The notes beneath the pieces are model-generated. The model saw only the letters and a list, made by a program, of their open reading frames with translations, had not been told where the DNA came from and made no database searches. Below are positions 1-11,197 of a stretch of 64,000 nt of DNA, in pieces. The position numbers and the translations under genes were made by a program. Numbering within the stretch: position 1 is the stretch's first letter; each line of letters begins with the position of its first letter. Origin of the DNA: Batrachochytrium dendrobatidis JAM81 (lineage: Eukaryota; Chytridiomycota; Chytridiomycetes; Rhizophydiales); assembly GCF_000203795.2 (NCBI RefSeq), contig NW_006281107.1:878965-942964 (forward strand), written 5' to 3'.

Positions 1-1712
1 ATTATACTTGAACATGCCATAGCTGGAACTAAACATGTCCCGTACAACCAACTGAAAGAATTCTAGACCGTGTAGTGTTTAATTAAAGTGTGACATAGTA
101 AGTCAAGAGCACAATAGCAGTTTGATAATCAGCCAATGTTGAAATATAAGTGTACCTTTTTGAACACCTCCTTCATCAATGCCCTCTTCTCCAGTAAACG
201 AGATACGAAGTTGCTTTTTAAGATCGTGAGTGCTTTTCCCCTCCAGCTATATTGAATCAAGCAAATCGTATCAGTTGAAACGTGAGCATCCAATGCAAAA
301 TGGAGTTCAAAGCATAATGGACTCACTTGAAACAACGCATCTCTGATTACATGGTCGCGACGTACTTCAACTGAAATATGATTTAATGAGTTGGCTGATT
401 CACCTACAGACAAGTCTACAAGCCAGACTTACTTTGTAAATATGGACTATTTACACCAATAAACATGGCTCTAAAAAACGCATCCTGGAGTTCATGTCGC
501 ATTTGAACCATACTCTCGATTTTCAAAATATCACCCTTGGTTGATGTGGAGAGAACGAATGGGTAGTTACAAAACGATAGACCTTCCCATGATTTCCACT
601 TTGGATACTCTTCTTTCAAATCGATTGATGCCTCGATGGATTCGTTATAAAACTCGTAGTATGGTATAAAAGAATTTGCATCATTGATTGCCGCTATAAT
701 TGATCCAACACATGCATTTAGTGAATTAGTAGGGATGATCGAGCAGTGAAACTGTTTTCAGACAGTATTCTAGAACCGACACATTTAAATTTACAAAAGA
801 TTCCGAGTGTTTGTGTGGCCCACATGGTGGCATCATCCAACGAAGGCTGCATGTTTTCATCGGGATTTGACACAATCCTTAGCGTGATAAACTGTTGTAC
901 GATCCCCACGAGTTGTTGAAAGAAATGAGCCCGAGCGCCGTGGGATGAAGAACTTTTCAAAATAGACTCTTGCACGACCCAAGCGAATTCCACTCTCTGA
1001 TGTTGTGAAAGTGTAGAAAGAATGTAGCAGAGTTTTGGGAGAATCTGACTAAGTGAATCAGCATTAAGAAAGACTGGGTTCTGTACGTTTGTAATGGAAA
1101 TAGATTAGATGCGAGTGAGGTTGATAAACTTTGAATCCTTTGTATTCGAGTCATGTAATGTCCAAATGTTGCAACACATTTGAGATATTGAACAGTTTAG
1201 ATAAAACTTACTTCCATGATAATCAAGAATATATTAGTTTGGCCAGGTTTTAATACTTGAATTCCATGTTTCAGATGGTCGAGTACAGTTGTGATAGCAC
1301 CAGCAAATGTCGTATCTGATTGATCCATGACAGTATGATACCAGGCCTGTAACGCATGAATATCAACTAAACCAGCCACATTTTCCTCATGAGGCTAAAA
1401 CGATGAGCAGTGGAATTAAAATAAACAAGAGTTCAAGTAGAGTTAGTAGCAGATTCAGTTGTTTAAGAGGATGTGGTGACTTTCTAGATGGATATACCAA
1501 TGCATATGTATTTCTACACAGTTTACCAATGACAAACATTCCGACAGTTGTTCAACACTTGAAAAGGTATCGTAAAGCAAGGTTCGAAGACCCAGAGTGC
1601 CTTTATCAGTGACAAGAGCAGCAACTTTTGTACGAAACTCATCAAAAGTAGATTTAGAGAGAGGAGTTGAGCCAGATGGCATGATATTGGGTATAGTTGA
1701 ATGTCGTTCCAT
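1..1712 (-). CDS. HECT-type E3 ubiquitin ligase, HUL4/HECTD2-like, 3' truncated by window edge
   Basis: Spliced minus-strand gene running off the left edge. Seen directly: exons at about 1390-1200, 1083-770, 700-430, 370-330, 245-150 and 66-1. Joined reading gives family landmarks in order: YYEFYNE (about 640-660), a stretch with NYPFVLS (about 560), VRRDHVIRDAL (about 350), DLKKQLRISFTGEEGIDEGG (about 225-165) and then EFFQLVVRDMFSS at 60-20. These are the N-lobe of a HECT domain and the segment just before it; HECTD2/HUL4 ligases share this arrangement. The catalytic Cys and C-lobe lie outside the window. The first visible exon contains SVMERHSTIPN; an in-frame stop near 1784 means any earlier coding must come through another intron, so the start is not settled. 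Role by family: transfers ubiquitin from E2 via a thioester to substrates. Substrate unknown. Confidence 0.85.
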
Positions 1713-2002
1713 GACAGAAATAACGATGGATTGCAGTTCTGATAAGTCAAGTCGCGTCGTGAACAGATGGGTGGAGTTGGTTTACAGAATCACAGAGTGG
1801 ATAGAAACAGCACTCATGACGTGCAGCGTTTATTACAGACGACGTGGTCGAGTAGAACACGAATACGCTTGTCAATACAAAGTGTTGAACGATCTTACAA
1901 AGTCATCAATCGAGAATGCAAGTTGAAAGAGTAACCCTAAAACAGTGTCTTGAATTATCTTTACTTTCAATCTAGCAAAGCCAATCAACCCTTTTGACTG
2001 TC

Positions 2003-5000
2003 ATGGAGTCTTCTCCTAACCGCACTGCTCGCACTCCAACCAGTGCTGCTCTCCACCAATGTATATACTCATATGAATGGCATTCATTGTCATCGTTTAT
2101 ACTAATTTGAATGAAATGCTTGTCTGTAGCCAAAAACAGACAGTGTCGTAATGTGTTGATTCATGGTCACTGCAGATTTGAAGGCAAAGGATGCCAGTTT
2201 CTACATAGTACTTCCACTGCTGTCGTATGTGGTTCCTTTGACTATATCCCGTTTATATGTTTATCTGGACTGGATCTAAGCCATTACTTTGAACACTTGT
2301 AGGCTGCAACTACCATCAAGGACTCAAAACACAAACCTGGAAGTGCTGCCATCCCAATTCTATCCCGTCCAATGTCCAGTACTGGAAGCAGTGCTGATAC
2401 TTCAATTACAACAAAGAGGTAGTCTTTTGGTTGACTTGAACTCTTGCTTGCTCTACAAACTCGCAATTCAATATATTCTGATGAAAGGTGGCTTCAGTGC
2501 AACAATCCATGACTGAATCCATGAGACTGCAGTTGGCTTTATGATCTATCATCATTCCATCTAGCTATTGCAATCTAATCTGCAACTATTTATATTTTAC
2601 ATGTACGTGATAATAGTCCAAAAATCAACGTCGATTCTCCTGTATTCACTCCTTCAAGGATGCCTGCTACTACATACACTGATCATCCATCAACATCTAT
2701 TCAGCCATCCTTGTATTCCTCTCAAAACGATTATAAACTAGTCGCTGAGGATTCTGAATTCGAGCCATTTATACAACAGCCTGGTGAGTAATCCATCAAA
2801 GTACACTGTTGAGTTTAATGGATTCTAAGCCCTTGTTTACATCAAGTTATGCATTTTACTCCAGACCATGCGTATCAATATACGGACCATGAGCAATTTC
2901 AACACCAGCAATACGAGTATAATTATTATGAACAAGGAAATCAGTATTCTGATATACAAATGATGCAAGTCGGTATGGAATCTATGGGGCTTGGATCACA
3001 ACAAAGGATGCACGATCAGGTACTCGAATCTTGTCTGAAAATATCCGTATCGTTCATGCAGTGGTTTGACTGATATCAACTATCTGATACCATAACTGGC
3101 TTAAATGTTTACCCTAAATGATCATGGATAACGATTGAAATCAGTATCAAGACAAGGCTAGTTTGGAAACTTATTTCATGCATCAACATGACGGCTCGCC
3201 CTACTTGCCTGTAAGACATTCTATATTGATTTTAAATCTTGTACTACCGTAATCTAATTTTTTCATTGGAATATGTAGTTGCACTATCATCACTACAACA
3301 CACCTCTGCCAAACGTTTCGCATATTCCTCCTCATTTGAAATCATCACACAATTTTTTTATTGACGATCAACTCAGGGAAATGCTGTTAAAACGCAATGA
3401 AGCCGTGCAGCAAGTAGTGGATCCTTCTGGTAATAGCTTTACAAACTATAGATATATTGTCTGGGCAATGTAACGCTTAGTATTTATCAGACTCTGTTTA
3501 CTAATATTGTTTATTTTAGCATCAGATTGGTCAAACCTTCCTCAGTCAGTGGATACTTACCACACACTGTTTCCTCTTGACGAATCCAATGCTCCATCAA
3601 AGATATTTGGATACCCTACCTCTGTCTACAAGGCAATTCGATCAACAGATGGCAAGCCCTATGTTCTTCGTCGAATTGAAGGTATGTTTTATTTCTATTG
3701 AATTCATGCACATGCGTGTATTTTCGTAATCCAAAGTGAATAGTATGTGCCATGTTTAGCTTAAAAGACCTGATTAAATTTGCTCATTTTCAACTTGAAT
3801 TCATTGTAGGATTTCGTATGTTAAATGAAGCAGCTATGATGTGTATCGATAATTGGCAACGGGTACGACACGCAAACATCGTATCTGTTATAGAGGCTTT
3901 TACTACAAAAGCATTTGGGGATAGCTGTAAGTATTCATGTTTACAGTCTCGCTATTTTATTTTTATACTAATGCTTTTATATCGAGGTTCTTGTAGCACT
4001 GGTATTGGTATACAATTACCACCCACTAGCCATGACCCTGACATCGAAATACTTTTCTAGACATGACACGCACCTTGTTAGAGGCATGGATGAAAGAGAA
4101 CTTTGGAGCTTTATCTGCCAAATCACATCCGCATTGAAAACTATTCATATGCATACTCTTGCTGCTCGAGCTATTGATCCTAGCAAGGTCATTGTTACTG
4201 GGAAAAACAGGTGGGAGTGTTTTTTTGACCTGATTTAAAAGCGCATATGTGGTGATGCGTGTCATTCTTGTTTTACTAAACCTGTGTGTTCATTTTTTGG
4301 TTTATATAGATTTTCACTCAACTGCTGTGGTGTCATGGATATGCTAACATTTGAAGCAAATAGCTCGCTTGCACAATTACAGGTACGTTTTTATACAGTC
4401 AAGCTGCAATTGACATGAAATGCTTATACTCAAAGCCAATTCGACAAGAGATTGTGTAAATAGACATTTTCTAACAATCGATTCTTGCTCTTTATTTTTG
4501 AATTACGACAATAGCAAGAGGATTTGCGTAATTTTGGAAAACTGATTGTATCTCTAGCAGTTGGGTCTTTACCAGCTTTGCAAAACATACAAAAATGCCT
4601 AGATCATATTCGTAAACATTTTTCTCCCGACTTGACTACCGTTGTCATGTATCTTCTTGGAAATACACCAGCTATCAAGTCTATTGATGGGATTTTGCAG
4701 CTGATTGCTTCGCGACTGCTAGATGAGATGGATAGCGCATTCCGGTATGCTGCGCTGTTTGAACCATATTTAGGAAATCAGTTTTGTAATTATTTAAACT
4801 GTTTTGGAATTGTTTAGCTACAATGATCGATTGGAGGACGATCTTTCAAGGGAATTAGAAAATGCTCGACTTGTACGACTCATGTCTAAACTTGGGTTTA
4901 TCAATGAAAGACCAGAGTATGCTATGAATTGGATGTTTTACGCTGCAACGTATGATTTGATGTTAATGTTGTAAGCTCTGCAAATTAGGTACGATTTGGA

Positions 5001-5352
5001 TCCAACATGGGCAGAGACTGGCGATGTGTATCTTCTTAAATTGTTTCGAGACTACATTTTTCATCAAGTGGATCAAAACGGTGCTCCTCTTCTCGACCTT
5101 GGACATGTGATTCAGACTCTCAATAAGGTATCACTCATTTACATTTTGTCAAAAACCGATTTTCACCGATCCAACATTCTAATATTTGTCAATTACTGTT
5201 GATTCGTATAGCTGGATGTTGGCGTAGATGAAAAAATTATGCTTACGAGTCGTGATGAAAAGTCGTGTCTGGTTGCCAGCTACCGAGATCTCAAACAATG
5301 TATTGACACGACATTTCGTGAAATGATTGCTCGTCGTGGATGGCAAAAATAG
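2003..5352 (+). CDS. PAN3: PAN2-PAN3 deadenylation complex subunit PAN3
   Basis: Multi-exon gene. Exon 1 (2003-2060) encodes [19 protein letters not shown]; a phase-1 intron (2061-2129) joins it to a CCCH zinc finger (C-x8-C-x6-C-x3-H) beginning KNRQCRNV, as at PAN3 N termini. A low-complexity linker with Tyr/Gln-rich sequence follows (about 2850-3070), then the pseudokinase domain: [20 protein letters not shown] (about 3615-3680), [12 protein letters not shown] (about 3865), [10 protein letters not shown] (about 4010). The C-terminal knob domain ends in [12 protein letters not shown] at 5352. Known role: PAN3 binds poly(A)-binding protein and RNA and recruits the PAN2 nuclease for the first poly(A) shortening in the cytoplasm. 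About ten introns, several inside the pseudokinase. The HECT ligase gene lies divergently upstream with a short shared promoter. Identification is firm; individual inner splice sites are approximate. Confidence 0.93.
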
Positions 5353-5830
5353 TGGTAGGGTCCAGGTGTATATGATAGTTACTGGCGGTCTTTTTTGTTT
5401 CACGTAGGATTAGGCACATTTTCAATAAAGTATCTACAAAGCTAAATGCAAAGTTGCATAGATTTTAAAATCATACGAATGTGATGGGTTAATCAGACAT
5501 GAGTTAGTTAGTAACTGGCCTGAAACTGCAAATTGACGAAAAACCAGGCTCAAATTTGTCGCCTTGCCAACCTTGTTGATGCTAGTTTTTACAAATTATC
5601 GCGATTCGTTTCTGCCAAGCTGACTTTGTTACTAGCACAATCTTATTTTCCAAACACCATAATATTTAATTGGATTGTGTTTCCAAATAAATATCTACTG
5701 AATAGGATAACAAGTAATACATTTTTACATTTGAATAGTAGTCAAAGGTATGCCATCACACTATTAATCATATTAGTCAGCACTGTTAAATGAATCGGCA
5801 GATTTTTTATTGATGCATTTTTATTGAAGG
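5353..5830. other. intergenic, PAN3 to CFAP161-like
   Basis: AT-rich spacer. It holds a consensus polyadenylation hexamer just after PAN3 and otherwise only an open frame of 86 codons at 5533-5793 with no family resemblance. The promoter of the next gene should lie near its right end. I see no RNA gene or repeat. Confidence 0.6.
5424..5429 (+). terminator. AATAAA polyadenylation signal of PAN3
   Basis: Canonical hexamer 72 bases after the PAN3 stop codon, in the sense orientation. Position fits a 3' end signal; not otherwise tested. Confidence 0.45.
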
Positions 5831-7550
5831 ATGATGGAGCGTGCTTTAATTAGAGATAATACCCAAACTACCAAATTACGTATTCTCAAAGGAAACTGGT
5901 ACGAGGAAAATGTTCGAGCAGAGGTAAGTTGTATTCATCTAGTCTTCAAATGGATGTCTAAATCATATCATGCGTCATCAGCTCGATGTGTTTTCAAATC
6001 CATAGCAGTAGATATTCTTATGAATTGACAATTACTAAATCCCAATTGCATTATTAAATTAGGGCAAACTTCAGCAGTTTATTGAAAGGCGTCTCAAGTT
6101 ATCAGATACTACTATGAACAAGACACTTGATGTCCCATTGGACCATGCCAATCAAGGTGATGCATGCATTCAGTCCGCGACCCATACAGTTCCAACCCAG
6201 CAATTAAAATGGGCAAAAATCCAATCCGGTCGTATAAAATCAAATTATCAAGGCGATTCACAAGCCTTTATTCCAACCCACAACCCCAAACTGGACATGT
6301 CCAAGCCAATTCGAGAATGCTCAAACGCGTTTCTGTCAACTACAAACGAGGTAAATACAAGAATAGAGTTAAATACAATATGCCTGATCACTGCGTCTGA
6401 TTATACAAACATTGTCTGACAGATCCAACTTTGATGTATCACTTCTTGCACGTGTCTGCACAGGATAAGGTTGCGTCACAACCTATTCAGCCCATCCCAT
6501 CCACAAAAAAGGCAGCTACAATCGTTACATTTCCCATCAATGTAAATCTGCATGGCGCATCCAAACATTTTTTACCAGCCTCTATGTATATAGAAATTCC
6601 AACTATTTCTGTTGACAATGCACTTCGGTTTGGTGATCGTGTCCAACTGTGTATGGATGGGCTGCCTGTGTCGTTTGATATGTGGACAACAACATTTGTA
6701 CCTAGATATCTTCCGGGGTCATCACAGTTTGGGGTCGAGGAGTATGAAGTGTTTGTACCTCAGCACAACAAGGAAAGTTTGAGCTCGTCAAGCAAACCTA
6801 CTATACCTTTAGCTCGCAGTGTATTTGAAATTGTTAGGTATACAAAGTTTAATGGATTCATTTATACATTCATTGGTTTAAGAGCAGTACTGACACCACA
6901 TGTATTGGTTTGATTTCTAGGTGCGATGATCAAGAGTACGTTGATGACTTTATTCGGCCAGATACACGGTTTCAAATCGTTACACCCAAAGGCATGTTTG
7001 ACAATCAGGCAAGCACTGCATCTATTTAATAGTCTCTACTGTATACATTGTTATATTATTCATATCATTATGATTGAGACTCACTCTGTTTTTTTAAATG
7101 CAACAATACACCGCTGCTAAATCTTTTCTGGAAACTAATTAGTATGCAATCAAAACAGAACCAACACATATTGCTAATCTGTCGCACAGCAATTATGCTT
7201 CAGTTATTCTTTCTCGTGATATAAAGTCAAACAACAGTGTCTGGTAAATACCATGAACCGCAGAAATAAGTTTTCTTGTTGCACTGATTAGAATCAATAC
7301 TAAATGTATTAAAACAATTGAAATTAGGCAATGTGTCAGTCGATCGCATAAAATGATTGCGTGGGAAGCCCAACAGACATTGATATCATATGGGTCACCC
7401 ATATCGATCCGTAATGCATCGACAAACAGACTCCTTTGTATAAATACAGTCTCACGTACGTTTTTGTTTGGAAAAGCCAATGCAGTTGCTACCGCTTTAC
7501 CAGTAGCTAAAAAATCAAAGGATTTTGAATGGACTATTGTACGTGTTTGA
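5831..7550 (+). CDS. CFAP161: CFAP161-like cilia- and flagella-associated protein
   Basis: Six exons with consistent phases: 5831-5923, 6063-6350, 6464-6837, 6921-7008, 7143-7243, 7328-7550, giving 388 residues. Matches to animal CFAP161 as I know it: LRILKGNWYEENVRAE near the start, GKLQQFIERRL opening exon 2, ALRFGDRVQLC in exon 3, GMFDN at the end of exon 4, and a C-terminal stretch from MIAWEAQQ through FLFGKANAVA to FEWTIVRV, which mirrors the family's end. Between them is a low-complexity segment. CFAP161 is a microtubule inner protein of axonemal doublets, so the expected site is the zoospore flagellum. The intron 7009-7142 begins GC rather than GT; the FDN landmark just before it supports this choice. 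Two ATGs in tandem open exon 1; the first is used. No sequence search could be run, so the name rests on recalled motifs. Confidence 0.75.
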
Positions 7551-7792
7551 TTACAATGAAGATACTGGATATATTGAGATACGTCGTATATTAATACAAA
7601 CGCATGTCAGAGTAAATTTGTTTTATTAATATTATAATTTTGACATGAAAGTGATTGATAAGGTGTGCCAATAACATTTCAGATTCAATAACCGTAAAAA
7701 CCTGTATACTTATGAAGGAGTGATTTTTATTAGCAAAATACTATAAAGCTTGTAGATTTGATAAAACACCCATCAGTTCATTCTGTAGTCTA

Positions 7793-8893
7793 TTATCTCC
7801 ACATTGATTCTGATACCACCTTGACAGGTAAAGACGTTTTAATGGTTGCCGTTTGTGTTGCAAACGATTGATTAGGTGCTGCTGGAATGACAAAAGTGGT
7901 TTGTTTTTTGATGGCCGTTTTTCTCAACACGCTATTATTGCATGCAGTATGTATACCCAAAAAAGCGTGTACATCTCCAGTAGCAGCATTCAGTTGTTGT
8001 ACAGCCTTGACACGAATGTTTGTTCCTATTGGTTTGGTAGTGCTAGATCTATTAATGGGAGTCGAGAAAAGGGGTGGTTTGGCATACCGTTTAGGCATAT
8101 ACCACTGCAACAGTGATTTTTCCGGCTCAATTTTATATCCTTTACACGGATAGGTGTCAGATTTGCATTCACTTTCGAGATCAAGGGTTTCAAATCCATC
8201 AGCTAGGTAGTCATCAATGGGATTTTCAAGAGTATCTGTACTGATGGTTGAAGTATTGATTGACATGTCATCTGAATCAGGTATCACATTGAATACATAT
8301 TTGGGTGTATTGAGTCTTTTAGTGTATTGGATGGTATTTTCTGCGGCAGCTGCAATGTGAGGGGTTTGAATGCAGGAACGAGATGGTATATGAGCAGATA
8401 TGCGTGTACGAATTTCTTGGGTTTTAGCCCACTCATTACCAAGCTTAATTCGTGAATATTCGCTCTTTGACGAAGCACTTTCTAACCTTTTTACAAGTTG
8501 CTATATAGGATTCATGATTCACATCCAATAAAAGCAATTGTTTAATCAAACACGTTTGAATTAGTACCGTTGAAAATGAATGTCTTACATTATTTTCATG
8601 TTGAAGTTTACGCATCTATAATAGTATAATCAAAGCATTATCAAGTCAGCTACATGCTGTATATTATATTGGGAATAAAAGTAGTTTGCAGTATAAAACG
8701 CGTTGGATACATGTACTAATAGCACTGGAAATAGAAGATTGCTAGTAAATACCTCTTTAGCGTGGTTGATCTGAAATCTACTGTTTCCGTTTGCTGGTAA
8801 ACTCGACTGCTTTTTTTTCTGTGTTTCGATGCAAATAATCGAGTTCATCAGCCGTAGGTTTTCAGTCTTGATAAGGGCGTTTCTGTCTGTCAT
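7793..8893 (-). CDS. unknown coiled-coil protein, 291 residues
   Basis: Three exons with phase-0 junctions: 8893-8753 (47 codons), 8615-8589 (a 27-nt microexon encoding MRKLQHENN) and 8500-7793. Residues about 5-70 form a heptad-like helix (KTENLRLMN... then MRKLQHENNQLVKRLE), a probable short coiled coil that spans both introns. The middle is Ser/Thr-rich and acidic (SINTSTISTDTLENPIDDYL), followed by LLQWYMPKRYAKPP and a basic, low-complexity tail ending in SESMWR. An N-terminal coiled coil followed by a disordered tail is seen in shugoshins and other scaffold proteins, but I see no shugoshin basic motif and do not recognise the family. The clean phase agreement makes a real gene likely. 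It converges with the CFAP161-like gene. Confidence 0.65.
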
Positions 8894-9393
8894 GTAAATG
8901 ATACTTTAAAGTGGTAGAGTTGGATAGTATCATTAGCTTACAAAAACAAGTTGAGTTTATGTATACAGCCAACTATTTGGTGTTTATAATGGGACCATGT
9001 ACTTTACTTGTAGTGTGTTGTACTGTAATTTGGCACTATGAGCTATTTTAGTATTGAATTACAATTGTACGAAATAAAGTAGTGAGAGTATATTTTTACA
9101 ACCGTATTCACGTAAAATAGTGGAATCAAGGTGCGTAATAACGGCCCATCTCATGTTTGATTGGTGTCAATCTTTCTGACAAGATTGTTTTTTAAACTTT
9201 TTACTGATATTTCTGTGCCCATTCTTGTACAAATCTATTTGAATAGAATGAAAGACTAAGGCAAAAATGAATTTATTTTGTTTGAAGAATGCTATAAGTA
9301 TATGGCATTAATCCTACATATAGTTTGTATATAAACCAACATAAATGTCAATGTATTGTTTAAATGACAGCTATGCAAAATGAATTTACAAAA
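8894..9393. other. intergenic between coiled-coil gene and bS18m gene
   Basis: About 500 bases. Contains the 5' flank of the minus-strand coiled-coil gene, one copy of a degenerate dispersed repeat at 9102-9155, and the 3' flank of the bS18m gene. No gene recognised. Confidence 0.6.
9102..9155. repeat. degenerate dispersed repeat, copy C
   Basis: Begins CCGTATTCA and contains GTAATAACGGCCCATCTCATG-like sequence near its end. It resembles the segments at 21777-21832 and 26896-26948 in the same orientation. Identity is partial (judged by eye). It lies about 210 bases upstream of the start of the minus-strand gene at 8893. Confidence 0.4.
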
Positions 9394-10245
9394 CTAACCC
9401 ATTGCTCTTGCACGCTTGATGGCACGAGAAACTCTGCGCTGGTTTTCTAGGGTAAGTCCAGTTTTGTGTCGAGGTTTAATGTGTCCGATTGCTGTGATAA
9501 AGTGTGAAAGCATATTCACATTCTATAGTTTATTAGCAGGCGTAAATAAATAGGTTAGGACTGAATTTAGATAAATACAAGATAAACCGATTGACCATGG
9601 ATTAAGCTAGTCAAAATTTATTTCATCACACGATCTTCAACTTACCCGATACTCTTTGATGGGATCAATGCCTAGTTTTTTGAGAATATCTTCAGATGGA
9701 GGTAGATCCAGTTTCTTTGTGTACATCTCTAGATTTCTGTCATTCAGATCACGAGGCATATAGGTCTAGGACAAAGTAGTTGATCATATATACCCAGAAT
9801 TTAGTTAATCTCAAACTAGTTTGAATCTAGCATCGGTTCTCCAAGTAGTATAGAGAACGTGAGATCGCATACAAGAATACCTCTTTGGGTTTAAAAACTT
9901 GACGCTGTCCCATGTCGACTTTGAATTCACGAGCACGAGCATCCTCTGAGATTGAAGTAGCCAAGCAAGAATATGAACAATAAATTGGGTTAATGTAAAG
10001 ATGAATTCATAATACCAATCGAAATCAAACTAAATCGGTGTCAGAATTGGCTAGATACAAGCACAAAGCTGCCAGATTCCCACGAAGCGATTGCAAGAGA
10101 AATCACCTCCATAAGTCTGGAATCCATGTACGCCATGGGCTCCTTGAGTTCTATTGGTAGAAAAAAAGCGGTAGTTGTTTGAAGTGCAGATAACTGCCAG
10201 ACGCTGTCTGGTTAGAGTCCCGGCAACAATGCAAGTGCTGAACAT
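9394..10245 (-). CDS. MRPS18: mitochondrial small-subunit ribosomal protein bS18m
   Basis: Four exons in phase: 10245-10107, 9945-9881, 9765-9646 and 9522-9394, total 150 residues. The last exon carries the S18 signature: NVNMLSHFIT, then HIKPRHKTGLTLENQRRVSR and AIKRARAMG at the end. The start region MFSTCIVAGTLTRQRLAVIC, followed by a basic stretch with FFSTNRT, looks like a mitochondrial presequence. bS18m binds small-subunit rRNA near the mRNA exit platform. Exon 2-3 sequence (RQVFKPKE, MPRDLN) is the divergent fungal N-terminal extension. The gene is divergent from eL41, sharing about 410 bases of upstream DNA. Confident because the C-terminal motif is diagnostic and all intron phases agree. 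Confidence 0.9.
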
Positions 10246-10656
10246 GCTATTATTGGAGAGAGTCGCAGGTTGAGCCGATTTCTGAAAAAGTCAAACCAAA
10301 TCACGAGCACATATTTGATTGGCCAACACATTCTATATATATTACTTGGCATGCTGGATTTTGCTTCTCTCTACAGACTCTGGTGAGCCAAGTTGCTTGT
10401 TGCGTGAGAGATCTGTGCGGCTCATCCATGCTCGTTCAATCCATCCATGTTTGTATTCAATCCATCCATCAGTGAAATCATGCATGCATCTAGTTCATTT
10501 GATGCATGCATGGGATCATCAATCGATTGTATGCTCGACTTGGATGATTGATTGCAACCGAGTTATGCTTTGGCAGTTTCAAGTTTGCTTGAGCTGCATG
10601 AACCGCACCTGTTTTTTGATTTCCTTGGCTAACTGTAAACATTACTATTGCTAGCA
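10246..10656. promoter_or_regulatory. shared 5' region of bS18m (-) and eL41 (+)
   Basis: About 410 bases between two divergent ribosomal-protein genes. Contains repeated ATCCATCC and TGCATGCATC units around 10430-10510. A 5' UTR intron for eL41 is possible but I could not place one. An open frame at 10319-10654 has no family resemblance and overlaps this region; I do not call it. Confidence 0.45.
10435..10469. repeat. two direct copies of a 14-base CCATCC-type motif
   Basis: The 14-mer TTCAATCCATCCAT occurs at 10435-10448 and 10456-10469, upstream of eL41. A related CCATCCATCCATTATGCATC stretch occurs at about 63753-63772. Could be a regulatory element or simple sequence drift. Confidence 0.5.
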
Positions 10657-10804
10657 ATGAGAGATAAGTGGAGAAAGAAACGTCAAAGGCGTCTTAAGCG
10701 CAAGAGGAGGAAGATGCGTGCTCGTTCCAAGGTATGTTGATCTGGTTGTTGTTTATCTGATCTTTGTATCTAATCATCTCTGCTTGTTTTTGTCTACGTA
10801 GTAA
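10657..10804 (+). CDS. RPL41: 60S ribosomal protein eL41 (25 residues)
   Basis: Tiny gene found by direct reading. Exon 1 (10657-10731) encodes all 25 residues, starting MRDKWRKKRQRRLKRKRR and ending KMRARSK; this is the universally conserved Arg/Lys-rich eL41 peptide (usual start MRAKWRKKR). It is followed by an intron 10732-10801 (GTATGT...CGTAG) and then the stop codon TAA at 10802-10804, which is thus alone in the second coding exon. Without splicing, translation would read on into the intron. eL41 sits at the subunit interface of the 80S ribosome as a single helix. Asp at position 3 in place of Ala and Gln at position 10 in place of Met are the visible differences. Identification is essentially certain from the peptide. 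Confidence 0.93.
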
Positions 10805-11197
10805 ACGGGATGTGCTGGCTGCACCTACCTTTCAAGGCCACCAATGCACTGTGTGAACCTGATCCAAGCCACTAGTTTTTGCTTTTTAGAGCTCCCAAGC
10901 CCAAATGACTGTCCAGTTTCTGCAGCTCCGACGTTATGTTTAGAACATATTGAATTGTGGTCTCTACTGTTTAGCATTGGTCTATGCTATTTCTGTACAA
11001 CCAAATGAACTTGTGATTTTTGAAAGCAATTGTAATTTACTACTAGGGTGATGCATGTATTATGCATGACTTGTTGATGGTGAGTTTGGGTGTGAGTTGT
11101 AGGTCAGATGACTAGATTTCACTTTTTAGCAAAAATTTAATCAGCTTCAATGAATTCGATTTGCAATCCAATCTCGACCATTTTACTGTATATCAAC
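10805..11197. other. intergenic, eL41 to mL60
   Basis: About 390 bases with the eL41 3' UTR and the mL60 promoter. No open frame of note, RNA gene or clear repeat seen. Confidence 0.55.

Noticed and set aside
1..1712. Exportin or eIF2B-alpha identity for the leftmost gene
   Set aside because: Short frames looked HEAT-like at first, but the spliced reading gives clear HECT landmarks (LRISFTGEEGIDEGG, EFFQLVVRDMF).
5533..5793. 86-codon frame after PAN3
   Set aside because: AT-rich composition, no homology seen, non-ATG start, lies in the PAN3 3' flank.
7793..8893. Shugoshin identity for the coiled-coil protein
   Set aside because: The coiled coil plus disordered tail fits in outline, but the conserved basic C-terminal motif is not seen.
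10319..10654. 111-codon frame upstream of eL41
   Set aside because: Consists partly of CCATCC repeats and overlaps the promoter and leader of eL41; no family resemblance.
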